From TMP-86 sp039807285 (lineage in GTDB: Bacteria; Pseudomonadota; Gammaproteobacteria; Steroidobacterales; Steroidobacteraceae), in contig JBGAGK010000017.1 in the NCBI GenBank assembly GCA_044226785.1, forward strand, positions 45,478 through 109,477: a stretch of DNA of 64,000 nt. Direction: 5' to 3'. This document shows, piece after piece, positions 33,762 to 40,598 of the stretch. The notes below the pieces were generated by a model. It saw only the letters and a program-made list of their open reading frames with translations, had not been told where the DNA came from and did no database searches. Positions within the stretch are counted from its first letter, which is position 1. Each line of letters starts with the position of its first letter. The translations under genes and the position numbers were made by a program.

Positions 33762-34089
33762 ATCGTGACGGTAGAGAGCCACTGCTTCCAGGGTCGCCGC
33801 TACCTGCTGGAAGTGAAGCCGTGCGACAGCTGGCCCGGCGTTCGCTTTGCGGGTACTGCGACGATGAAGCGGCAACGCCGACGCCGGGTGAATCTGGATG
33901 AACCTCGTGCTGATCAAGAAACCCATGACCTGCGTGGAGTACGTCCTGGTCCACGAGTTGGTGCATCTGCACGAACGCCATCACAACGTGCGATTCCTGG
34001 AGAGGATGGAATCCCTGATGGCGACATGGCAGGTGCATCGCGACGAACTGAACCGTGCGCCGCTCGCACATGAGGAATGGACGTGCTGA
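33762..34089 (+). pseudogene. YgjP/SprT-like (DUF45, M48-type) metallopeptidase pseudogene
   Basis: Two frames carry one protein. From about 33765: TVESHCFQGRRYLLEVKPCDSWPGVRFAG, like the N-terminal strand region of YgjP proteins. After a frame change near 33897: LVLIKKPMTCVEYVLVHELVHLHERHHNVRFLERMESLMATWQVHRDELNR, with the zinc motif HELVH and the later His of HHN. At least one frameshift and a shortened middle mean it is not functional. It lies in the third cassette segment, before vapBC. Confidence 0.7.
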
Positions 34090-34207
34090 TGACGCGACTC
34101 GGCGAGACTACTGGCTGCAGCGGACGGGCCTCGGCGCGCCCAGCCCATGAGTCAAGGATCACGGGGCACGGACCTGGTCGCCCCGGGATAGCTTCCTGGT
34201 CGACGAG

Positions 34208-34225
34208 TGTGTAGACTTTCACACA
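34208..34225. promoter_or_regulatory. VapBC promoter inverted repeat (cassette)
   Basis: TGTGT (34208-34212) and ACACA (34221-34225) form a 5-bp inverted repeat with an 8-nt spacer just before the vapB ATG at 34237. It is a plausible autoregulatory site. Confidence 0.35.
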
Positions 34226-34236
34226 AGAAGTCACAC

Positions 34237-34440
34237 ATGGCCACGAATCTCGCAATCGATCCAGACTTGCTCGACCGGGCAGTGCAGGTCAGCGGTGAAC
34301 GCACGAAGAAGGCTGCCGTAACCAAGGCCCTGCAGGAGTTCATTGCCCGCCGCGAGCAGCGGCGCGTCGTTGACCTGCTTGGCAAGCTCGAGTGGGACAA
34401 GTCGTTCGACTACAAGGCTGATCGGTCCCGTCGAAAATGA
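34237..34440 (+). CDS. VapB-type antitoxin
   Basis: A protein of 67 aa from the ATG at 34237 (MATNLAIDPDLLDRAVQV). The N-terminal ribbon-helix-helix (LAIDPDLLDRAVQVSGERTKKAAVTKALQEFIARR) matches DUF2191-type VapB; the C-terminal SFDYKADRSRR would occupy the toxin active site. It overlaps vapC by 4 nt. Confidence 0.88.
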   Translation: MATNLAIDPDLLDRAVQVSGERTKKAAVTKALQEFIARREQRRVVDLLGKLEWDKSFDYKADRSRRK

Positions 34441-34859
34441 CTCTCCTGGTTGATACCAGCGTTTGGTCTCTTGCTCTTCGTCGTGACGGCGATGTCACCG
34501 AGCCAGAGGTGCACCAACTCAAGGACGCCTTGCTCGGTTCAGAGGTCGTTGTCACAACGGGCCTCGTCCTCCAGGAGCTCTTGCAGGGTTTCTCGGGTCC
34601 CAAGGCGAGAGCCCGGATCACCGAGCGATTCGCGGCTTTGCCGCTGCTTCAACCCGACCGGGAAGACCATATCGGTGCTGCTGGCCTGCGCAATACGTGT
34701 CGCAAGGCCGGTGTCCAGATTGGCACGATCGATGCGCTGATTGCACAACTCTGCGTCCGCCACGATCTGACGCTCCTCACTACAGACCAGGACTTCACGC
34801 ATGTCGCAAAGCATTGTCCGCTACGCGTGTGGCCTGCAAGGGCACGGCCGCGGCGGTGA
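34437..34859 (+). CDS. VapC-type PIN-domain toxin
   Basis: A protein of 140 aa. PIN-domain acids are present: LLVDTSVWSLALR (D6), LQELLQG (Glu), IGTIDALIAQLC (Asp) and LTTDQDF (Asp). VapC proteins are magnesium-dependent ribonucleases that cut tRNA or rRNA. It lies immediately before a degenerate attC-like segment, so the vapBC pair may be cassette 3 cargo. Confidence 0.92.
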   Translation: MTLLVDTSVWSLALRRDGDVTEPEVHQLKDALLGSEVVVTTGLVLQELLQGFSGPKARARITERFAALPLLQPDREDHIGAAGLRNTCRKAGVQIGTIDALIAQLCVRHDLTLLTTDQDFTHVAKHCPLRVWPARARPRR

Positions 34860-34860
34860 T

Positions 34861-34938
34861 ACCTGACCCATCGCTGCACCTGACAGTCTGCGGCGGGCTG
34901 CGCCCGACTCCGGCCGCGGGTGAATTCAAGCGTCATGC
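34861..34938 (+). repeat. Degenerate attC-like site 3
   Basis: This 78-bp segment aligns without gaps to attC2 (roughly 50 identical positions of 78 by eye), including CACCTGAC, GCTGCGCC and GAATTCAAGCGT. The outer cores have decayed: ACCTGAC for RYYYAAC and GTCATGC for GTTRRRY. It is probably an inactive relic marking the end of the third cassette. Confidence 0.55.
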
Positions 34939-34989
34939 CGACCGGTGCGCTGAACTTGCGGTTGCCGAGTCTGGTGGTCAAGTTCGATC

Positions 34990-35142
34990 ATGAATCCGAT
35001 CCGACTATCCGAGGTCCTGGAACTACCCATTGAAGATCGGCTTGAACTCGTCGGGAAAATATGAGAAAGCATTGCCCAGGTGCCTGCGATCCATCGAACA
35101 ATGACCCTCTACTGGAGCGCAGTCGTGAACGATGAACCGCCG
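34990..35142 (+). pseudogene. Addiction-module antitoxin pseudogene (TIGR02574-like), nonsense mutation
   Basis: ATG 34990 encodes MNPIRLSEVLELPIEDRLELVGKI, then TGA at 35062-35064, then ESIAQVPAIH in the same frame. The family has LSxEERLELVxxIWDSI; the stop stands exactly at the conserved Trp (TGG to TGA). The rest of the domain is altered, and no RelE partner gene follows. The 3' limit given is approximate. Confidence 0.6.
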
Positions 35143-35198
35143 CGTGATGGCGTCGGTGTGCTCAGCTCAATAGTCAGGCCACACAAGGACACTTCTCG

Positions 35199-35873
35199 AT
35201 GACCGATGGACAGAAAATCGCCAGACTCGCCGGCGTCCTGTATCTCGTCGTAGTCGTGACCGGCCTGTTCAGCCTGATGTATGTACCGTCGCAGATTGCT
35301 GTGTCAGGAGATCCCCATGCAACAGCCAACAGCATCGTCGCGAACGCTCCGCTGTTCCGTACCGGCATCGCGGCGTTCCTGATCGGGCAAGTGGCATTTC
35401 TGCTCCTGCCATTCGTGCTGTTCAAGCTCCTGCGCCATGTAAACCAGAATGCTGCAGTCCTCATGGTCGCACTCGCAGTTGTCAGCGTCCCGGTCGCCTT
35501 GGTCAGTCTGTCCAACAGGCTTGATGCATTGGACATCCTCAGAGGGCCCAACCTTCAGAGCCAAATGCAATCGCAGGCCATGCTGTACATCAATGCCTAT
35601 GGCAATGGCTTGCTTGTCACTACCCTGTTCTGGGGGCTTTGGCTGCTCCCTTTCGGGTACCTGGTCATGCGATCAGGGTTTCTGCCCAAGCTCCTGGGAG
35701 TGTTGCTTGTGCTCGGCGGCCTCGGCTATGTGATTCAAGTGTTCTGGCAAATTCTCATGCCGGACACAAGCTTCCCCGACCTTGTGTTGCTTCCGGCCGC
35801 AATTGGCGAAATCGGCATTTGCCTGTGGCTCCTCGTGGCAGGCGTTCGCAAACCTCAGTCAGGTGAGGCCTGA
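35199..35873 (+). CDS. DUF4386 family membrane protein
   Basis: A protein of 224 aa with six TM helices in the DUF4386 pattern: ARLAGVLYLVVVVTGLFSLMYVPS, NAPLFRTGIAAFLIGQVAFLLLPFVLFKLL and GLWLLPFGYLVMRSGFLPKLLGVLLVLGGLGYV. The function is unknown; the family is widespread and often carried on accessory DNA. Its end, GCC TGA C, resembles an attC 5' core, hinting that it too was once a cassette. The methyltransferase gene follows after 26 nt. Confidence 0.9.
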   Translation: MTDGQKIARLAGVLYLVVVVTGLFSLMYVPSQIAVSGDPHATANSIVANAPLFRTGIAAFLIGQVAFLLLPFVLFKLLRHVNQNAAVLMVALAVVSVPVALVSLSNRLDALDILRGPNLQSQMQSQAMLYINAYGNGLLVTTLFWGLWLLPFGYLVMRSGFLPKLLGVLLVLGGLGYVIQVFWQILMPDTSFPDLVLLPAAIGEIGICLWLLVAGVRKPQSGEA

Positions 35874-35899
35874 CAATCACTCGCTGGGATGGCATCAGG

Positions 35900-36772
35900 A
35901 TGACTCGCATGGCCGAACAGCAACCCTCATTCGACGCAGTGAAGTACAAGAACGCACAGCGTGAACAATGGAACAAGGACGGCACAGCATGGCGACGCTG
36001 GAATTCCATTCTGGATCGCTGGTATGGCGATGTGACACGCCAGATGCTCGACCTCGCCCGGATTCAACCGGGTCAGCGCATCCTGGACGTCGCCGCCGGC
36101 GCAGGTGAACCGGCCGTCAGTGTTGCCGAACGGGTGGGCCCTGGCGGATACGTGCTGGCGACCGATATCTCAGAGGGCATCGTCGAGCTTGCGCTCCAGG
36201 TCGTCCGGGAACGTGGACTCAAACAGGTCGAGACCCGCGTCATGGACGGCGAGAAACTGGATCTCCCTGACGATTCCTTTGATGCAGTACTGTGTCGGCT
36301 CGGTCTGATGTACATGCCGCACCCTGCAACCGCGCTGCGCGAGTGGCGCCGTGTGCTGAAAGCGGGTGGTCGAGTGGCCGTCGTGGTCTTTTCTACGCCT
36401 GATCGGAACAGTTGGGGTGCGGTGCCCGCCTCGATCATCCGGCGGCGTGCGAACCTTTTGTCTCCCGTGCCGGGGCAACCCGGACCGTTCAGCCTTGGCG
36501 GTCCCGGGGTGCTCGAAAGTGTCTTTCGTCAAGCCGGGTTTACCGACGCTGAGGTCCGCGCCGTGCCCGTGCCCCATGGAATGGGCAGTTCTGCTGAATA
36601 CGTGCTCGTCGCCCGCGAAGCCTTTGGTGGATTCAACGCCATGATGGCTCACCTGTCCGCCCGGGAACGCGAATCCGTGTGGAACGAAGTGGAAACCTCG
36701 ATGCGCAGTTTCGAATCGCCGGATGGATTTGAGGCGCCGGGCGAGTGCCTTGTCGGAACGGCCGCGAAGTGA
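35900..36772 (+). CDS. Class I SAM-dependent methyltransferase (UbiE/COQ5-like)
   Basis: A protein of 290 aa. SAM motif I is GQRILDVAAGAGEPAVSVAERVG, motif II VLATDISEGIVELA, and motif III-like LREWRRVLKAGGRVAVVVFS. The alternative start MAEQQPSFDAVKYKN lies three codons in. It resembles the generic Methyltransf_11 group near UbiE; the substrate is not predictable. It is probably co-transcribed with the DUF4386 gene. Confidence 0.9.
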   Translation: MTRMAEQQPSFDAVKYKNAQREQWNKDGTAWRRWNSILDRWYGDVTRQMLDLARIQPGQRILDVAAGAGEPAVSVAERVGPGGYVLATDISEGIVELALQVVRERGLKQVETRVMDGEKLDLPDDSFDAVLCRLGLMYMPHPATALREWRRVLKAGGRVAVVVFSTPDRNSWGAVPASIIRRRANLLSPVPGQPGPFSLGGPGVLESVFRQAGFTDAEVRAVPVPHGMGSSAEYVLVAREAFGGFNAMMAHLSARERESVWNEVETSMRSFESPDGFEAPGECLVGTAAK

Positions 36773-37027
36773 CCGAGCGCAGACTGCTGGCTCCGCGTTC
36801 GAGGGAACCGCACACCGTCGCTGTGCAGTTCCTTCGTCCCTCCGCGCACTCTCAAGCGCGCATGAAGGACAAATTGCAAATGACCGGCGTGGGCGCGTGT
36901 GGCACTCAGGTGGAGCCACAGGTGCCGCATCGAGTACTTGAGCATGTGTGGGAGGTTTCATGCAAGCAGTACATTTCGGATCGTGTCTTTGCGGCGCCGT
37001 GTTCAATACTGGACGGAAAATAGCTGC
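36773..37027. other. Intergenic stretch with a hairpin, possible attC fossil
   Basis: GGAACCGCACACCGTCGCTGTGCAGTTCC is an imperfect hairpin (about 36808-36836), followed by CACTCTCAAGCGCGCATG, which recalls the attC right end (ACTCAAGCGTTAGGC). No credible coding sequence is seen. The resemblance is weak. Confidence 0.25.
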
Positions 37028-37444
37028 ATGCCGGCATCTGAGCTGATTGACGTCAAGATTCCCATCCGCGCCAAGCTTTCGTCCCTCTGGGCAGCATTGA
37101 TGTTCTGCTACATCTATGGCGACTACTTCGGGCTGTACGTGCCGGGCAAGCTGAGCGGCATGATTGGAGGCGGAGGTCCGATGGGTCCCGTGAGCCAGAG
37201 CTCGCTGGTCATCAGTTCAGTCTTGCTTGCCGTTCCGGGCCTGATGGTTTTTTTCTCGCTCGTCTTGCCGTCTGCTGTTTGCCGCTGGACCAATATCGTG
37301 TTCGGCGCGTTCTATATTGTTGTCATGGTACTCACCATGCCGGGCGCGTGGAATTTCTATTTGCTGCTTGGCATCGTGGAGATCTCCATCGGGCTGCTCA
37401 CGGTCTGGTACGCTTGGCGCTGGCCTCGGCAGGACAGCGCTTGA
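37028..37444 (+). CDS. DUF6326-like membrane protein
   Basis: A protein of 138 aa from the ATG at 37028; the longer frame from 36899 lacks family features. Four TM helices: SSLWAALMFCYIYGDYFGLYVPGKL, SSLVISSVLLAVPGLMVFFSLVL, TNIVFGAFYIVVMVLTM and FYLLLGIVEISIGLLTVWYAW. The IYGDYFGLYVPG motif is typical of a family of small proteobacterial membrane proteins of unknown role. It lies in the accessory zone. Confidence 0.75.
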   Translation: MPASELIDVKIPIRAKLSSLWAALMFCYIYGDYFGLYVPGKLSGMIGGGGPMGPVSQSSLVISSVLLAVPGLMVFFSLVLPSAVCRWTNIVFGAFYIVVMVLTMPGAWNFYLLLGIVEISIGLLTVWYAWRWPRQDSA

Positions 37445-37515
37445 ATAGCGGCAAGGCCTGACCATTCGTATATCGAGTCAGACAGAAGCAAGAGCCACCA
37501 CTCAAAGGAATCACC

Positions 37516-37779
37516 ATGCCCACCATAGTCGCGCACCATGACGTCAAGGACAAAGCTCACTGGCTTGCCTCGTCCAGGCGCAAGGAATTTTTCGGTCCTC
37601 TTGGCATCACCAATATCCGAACCTTCGTCGACCCGCAAAACCCGACACGAGTGGCGGTGCTCATGGACGTACCCGACATGAACGCACTCATGTCCGCGAT
37701 GAAAACCCGGGCGGCTGCAGATGCAATGGCGTCTGACGGCGTGGTTCCGGAGTCTTTGGTGATTCTCGTCGAGGCATAG
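37516..37779 (+). CDS. Small hypothetical protein, probable ferredoxin-like (dimeric alpha-beta barrel) fold
   Basis: A protein of 87 aa: MPTIVAHHDVKDKAHWLASSRRKEFFGPLGITNIRTFVDPQNPTRVAVLMDVPDMNALMSAMKTRAAADAMASDGVV. The beta-alpha-beta pattern and VAVLMDVPDMNAL resemble small monooxygenase-like or NIPSNAP-like proteins, but no family is assigned. It is an isolated gene in the accessory zone. Confidence 0.65.
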   Translation: MPTIVAHHDVKDKAHWLASSRRKEFFGPLGITNIRTFVDPQNPTRVAVLMDVPDMNALMSAMKTRAAADAMASDGVVPESLVILVEA

Positions 37780-37802
37780 ATGCCCTCGTTACGCCAACAG
37801 GA

Positions 37803-38258
37803 TCAATAGCTCCGGTCAAGCTGTGACGAGCCTTGCGTTCGTCGCAGCACTGGCATGCACGGCGTCACCAGTGCCAACGAGACCGCGCACCCCGGAAATG
37901 CCTTCAAGAGCTTCTCATCCATTGTCAGGAGATTGACCTGCAGCTTGTTCGCCAGTGCGACGTACTCGCAGTCATACGCCGAGCACTCACTTTCGCGCAC
38001 CAGCTCCAGTACGGCTTTCGAGTCAACCTCGAACTCCAGGCCTGCAAGCAGATCCTCGGCCTCATTCTGGAGGCCGCAAGCCTGGTCGAACGTCAGAGTT
38101 CTGCGACGCAGGTAACCGGCCAGTATGTTGCGGAACTCGCTGCGCCAGAGGGCCGGCGCTGCCCAATCAGGGTCTTGTTCGAGCAGTGCCTCTGCTTTGC
38201 CTGTATGTTCGCCTGGCAGGTAGAGATACGCGACCACGTTTGAGTCCACCACGATCAC
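37803..38258 (-). CDS. VapC-type PIN-domain toxin (second locus)
   Basis: A protein of 151 aa from the GTG at 38258, overlapping the antitoxin stop (GTGA). PIN residues: VIVVDSNVVAYLYLPGEHT (D5), WRSEFRNILAGYLRR (Glu), SECSAYDCEYVALA (Asp) and LLTMDEKLLKAFP (Asp). It is a predicted Mg-dependent ribonuclease. The frame is open further upstream, but that part is the antitoxin gene read out of frame. Confidence 0.9.
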   Translation of the reverse strand: MIVVDSNVVAYLYLPGEHTGKAEALLEQDPDWAAPALWRSEFRNILAGYLRRRTLTFDQACGLQNEAEDLLAGLEFEVDSKAVLELVRESECSAYDCEYVALANKLQVNLLTMDEKLLKAFPGCAVSLALVTPCMPVLRRTQGSSQLDRSY

Positions 38259-38500
38259 GGGCGGCCCACCTGCTTCATCCCGGCAATATCCTTCGCGCGG
38301 AATTTTCCCGTTGGCAAAGTTGCGCGCAAGGTCCGGGCTCGGGCAAGACGCTCGGAAGGCGCCAGTCTGCTCGCCAGCAGCGCAGCCTCCAGACACACGA
38401 TCGCCTCACTGTTCATGCTGCGCCGGTGCGCTTGTGCCGCGAGCTTGAGCCGCTCGTACACCTCATCCGGTATGTTCTTCAACGTAAGCGTCGTTGGCAT
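38255..38500 (-). CDS. Arc/FitA-type antitoxin partner of the second VapC
   Basis: A protein of 81 aa from the ATG at 38500: MPTTLTLKNIPDEVYERLKLAAQAHRRSMNSEAIVCLEAAL, a ribbon-helix-helix of the FitA type, followed by a tail with GKFRAKDI that should bind the toxin. An upstream repeat CACCA-AAA-TGGTG (38514-38526) is a likely operator. Confidence 0.88.
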   Translation of the reverse strand: MPTTLTLKNIPDEVYERLKLAAQAHRRSMNSEAIVCLEAALLASRLAPSERLARARTLRATLPTGKFRAKDIAGMKQVGRP

Positions 38501-38513
38501 GGTGTAGCTATCC

Positions 38514-38526
38514 CACCAAAATGGTG
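38514..38526. promoter_or_regulatory. Operator candidate of the second VapBC locus
   Basis: CACCA-AAA-TGGTG is a perfect inverted repeat 13 nt upstream of the antitoxin ATG at 38500. It is consistent with autoregulation by the RHH antitoxin. Confidence 0.4.
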
Positions 38527-38596
38527 TCATTATGGTTCCATACCCCATATGGGTCAAGCTGCGGGCCAAGGCTGCCCAGGAGCGAGGAAGCCCCCG

Positions 38597-39004
38597 ATGA
38601 CAAGCGACCCCAAAGCAATACGCGCGATCGCTGCGGCCTACACGGCAGCCTGGAACTCCGGCTCACCGGAAGCCGTCGCATCCTGTTTTGCCGTGGATGG
38701 GAGTATCGTCATCAATCGCGGTGAACCCTGGATCGGCCGGAAGCGCATTGCGGAAATGGCCGCCGGCTTCTACGCCGACATACCAGACCTGAAACTGCAA
38801 TGCGACGAAGTACGTTGCGCCGGTATGCACATCGCGTACATCTGGACATTCACGGGCACACATGCGGCAACGAAAAATCCACTTCGTGTCGCCGGGTGGG
38901 AAGAGTGGGATCTCAACCCGGACCTGAAAATCGTTGCCTCGCGCGGCTGGTACGACGCCGACGACTACGAGCGGCAGATCAGAGCTTTACCGGGAGAACC
39001 ATGA
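38597..39004 (+). CDS. SnoaL-like / NTF2-fold protein
   Basis: A protein of 135 aa from the ATG at 38597, with AGCGAGGAAG upstream. The sequence AIRAIAAAYTAAWNSGSPEAVASCFAVDGSIVINRGEPWIGRKRIAEMAAGFYADIPDLKL is a classic SnoaL-like domain (nuclear transport factor 2 fold). Such proteins bind small molecules in a cone-shaped pocket; some are polyketide cyclases or isomerases. It is translationally coupled to the RidA gene by an ATGA overlap, so both probably act on one small metabolite. Confidence 0.88.
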   Translation: MTSDPKAIRAIAAAYTAAWNSGSPEAVASCFAVDGSIVINRGEPWIGRKRIAEMAAGFYADIPDLKLQCDEVRCAGMHIAYIWTFTGTHAATKNPLRVAGWEEWDLNPDLKIVASRGWYDADDYERQIRALPGEP

Positions 39005-39501
39005 TGACCGCCGAAGAGCGCCTTGCTTCACTTGGGTACGTGCTGCCCGAACCGCTCAAGCTCCCGCCGGGAATTGCGCTTCCGTTTCCCTGGGTTCGCA
39101 TCGTGGGTACCCGCGCGCTCATCTCCGGCCATGGGCCCACGAACCCGGATGGGTCGCTGGCGCTGCCGCTTGGCAAGGTGGGAGCCGAGGTGAGTGAAGA
39201 GCAAGCCTGCATGGCCGCTCGCCTGACGGGCCTTGCCATCCTCGGAAGCCTCAAACGTGAACTGGGCAGCCTTGAGCGCATTGCCTGTTGGACGCGGGTC
39301 TTCGGCATGGTCAACTCCGCCCCCGGCTTCGTTCGTCAGCCCGCGGTGATCAACGGGTTTACCGATCTGATCATGAGCGTGTTCGGTCCCGCGCGCGGAG
39401 CGCACGCACGCAGCGCTGTGGGCATGGCAGAACTGCCGTTTCGAATTCCGGTGGAGATCGAGGGCGAGGTGGAGCTGGTAGGGATGCATACGTCACCGTA
39501 A
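39001..39501 (+). CDS. RidA family protein (YjgH/TdcF-like branch)
   Basis: A protein of 166 aa starting at the first of two adjacent ATGs (39001), overlapping the SnoaL stop. Family marks are ERLASLGYVLPEPLKLPPG, GTRALISGHGPTNPDG, GSLERIACWTRVFGMVNSAPGF and GAHARSAVGMAELPFRIPVEIEGEVEL. This longer RidA branch, with an N-terminal PPG loop, is common beside small-molecule catabolic genes. Its activity is unproven. Confidence 0.9.
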   Translation: MMTAEERLASLGYVLPEPLKLPPGIALPFPWVRIVGTRALISGHGPTNPDGSLALPLGKVGAEVSEEQACMAARLTGLAILGSLKRELGSLERIACWTRVFGMVNSAPGFVRQPAVINGFTDLIMSVFGPARGAHARSAVGMAELPFRIPVEIEGEVELVGMHTSP

Positions 39502-39588
39502 CGGCCTTCGCTATCAGCCAGGCAATGCAGCGGGCATTGCACCGTCCCGGGCCGCGGGTGTCAGGTTTCAAGGCAAGGCGAGTTGAAA

Positions 39589-39960
39589 ATGAACGCCATC
39601 GATTTGATTCGTCCGACAACGCACCCGCTCGATGCCATGATCAAGGCGCCGGATCATCACTTCGTTCTCCTGGAGAACGGCAAGGTTCGCGTTCTTGATA
39701 CGAAGGTCGAGCCCGGCCAGCGCACCCCGATCCATGCTCATGAATGGTCAGCTGCGCTATACGTGCTGAGCTGGAGTGATTTCGTCCGGTATGACCTGGA
39801 CGGCAACGTCCTTCTTGACTCGAGAGCGTGGACTGTCAAGCCAGCAGCCGGCTCGGCGATCTGGGGTGCTCCGATCGGCCCGCACTTTGTAGAAAACGTG
39901 GGCAGTACTGTACTGCATATCCTTGCAGTGGAAATCAAGGATCAGGACCTGCGCGCATGA
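39589..39960 (+). CDS. Cupin-fold protein, unknown function
   Basis: A protein of 123 aa from the ATG at 39589 (a TTG six bases upstream is also possible). A single cupin barrel is visible with TKVEPGQRTPIHAHEWSAALYVLSW (His pair) and GPHFVENVGSTVLHILAVEIKD, which carries the late His. Metal binding is likely. It lies 87 nt after the RidA gene and may belong to the same unit. Confidence 0.75.
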   Translation: MNAIDLIRPTTHPLDAMIKAPDHHFVLLENGKVRVLDTKVEPGQRTPIHAHEWSAALYVLSWSDFVRYDLDGNVLLDSRAWTVKPAAGSAIWGAPIGPHFVENVGSTVLHILAVEIKDQDLRA

Positions 39961-40121
39961 CAAGGGGCCTGCCGCAAGACGTTTTGTAAGACTTGCGCTC
40001 TCGTTTGACATCGATGGCATAAGGCGCAAACTGCATACATCTCGCATGCGGTTGGCAGTGCAGAGACGTCGCGACCTGTGGCGCCAAACGTCGTCCTTAC
40101 CATTGCTTCGGAAGAGCCATC

Positions 40122-40598
40122 ATGTCCCGAACCATTCACCTCAAGGTCAACGGCAAAGAACACGCGGTCGAGGCCGAGCCGGACACGATGCTGCTGTATG
40201 TCCTTCGTGACCAGCTGGGGCTGCATGGGCCCAAGTTCGGTTGTGGCCTTTCGCAGTGTGGTTCCTGCACCATCCATCTTGACGGTGCCGCTGTGCGTTC
40301 CTGCACGATTCCCGTCACGGCCGCGGAGGGTCACGAGGTCACCACGATCGAGGGGCTCGGGAGCGTCGACAAGCCGGGGCCGCTGCAGCAGGCGTTCATC
40401 GACGAACAGGCCGTGCAGTGCGGTTACTGCATCAACGGCATGATCATGACCGCGCAGGCGTTCCTCGATTCTCATCCGGATCCGGGTCGGGAGGACATCA
40501 AGCAGGCACTCAACAACAACCTGTGCCGATGCGGTACGCACATGCGCATCGTCCGCGCCGTCGAGCGCGCCGCGAAGAACTGGAGGCCGGCTTCATGA
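40122..40598 (+). CDS. [2Fe-2S] subunit of a xanthine-oxidase-family oxidoreductase (IorA-like)
   Basis: A protein of 158 aa with a plant-type ferredoxin domain (FGCGLSQCGSCTIHLDG then a Cys near RSCTIP) and an alpha-helical [2Fe-2S] domain (QCGYCINGMIMTAQAFL, NNNLCRCGTHMRI). This is the small subunit of isoquinoline 1-oxidoreductase or aldehyde dehydrogenase types. It passes electrons from the molybdenum subunit encoded next, which it overlaps by ATGA. No FAD subunit is adjacent; a cytochrome may serve as acceptor. Confidence 0.95.
   Translation: MSRTIHLKVNGKEHAVEAEPDTMLLYVLRDQLGLHGPKFGCGLSQCGSCTIHLDGAAVRSCTIPVTAAEGHEVTTIEGLGSVDKPGPLQQAFIDEQAVQCGYCINGMIMTAQAFLDSHPDPGREDIKQALNNNLCRCGTHMRIVRAVERAAKNWRPAS

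Noticed and set aside
37776..37800. GTTACGC near 37788 as a further integron core site
   Set aside because: No RYYYAAC partner or attC stem can be drawn on either strand, and the upstream sequence is coding; a 7-bp match alone is not enough.
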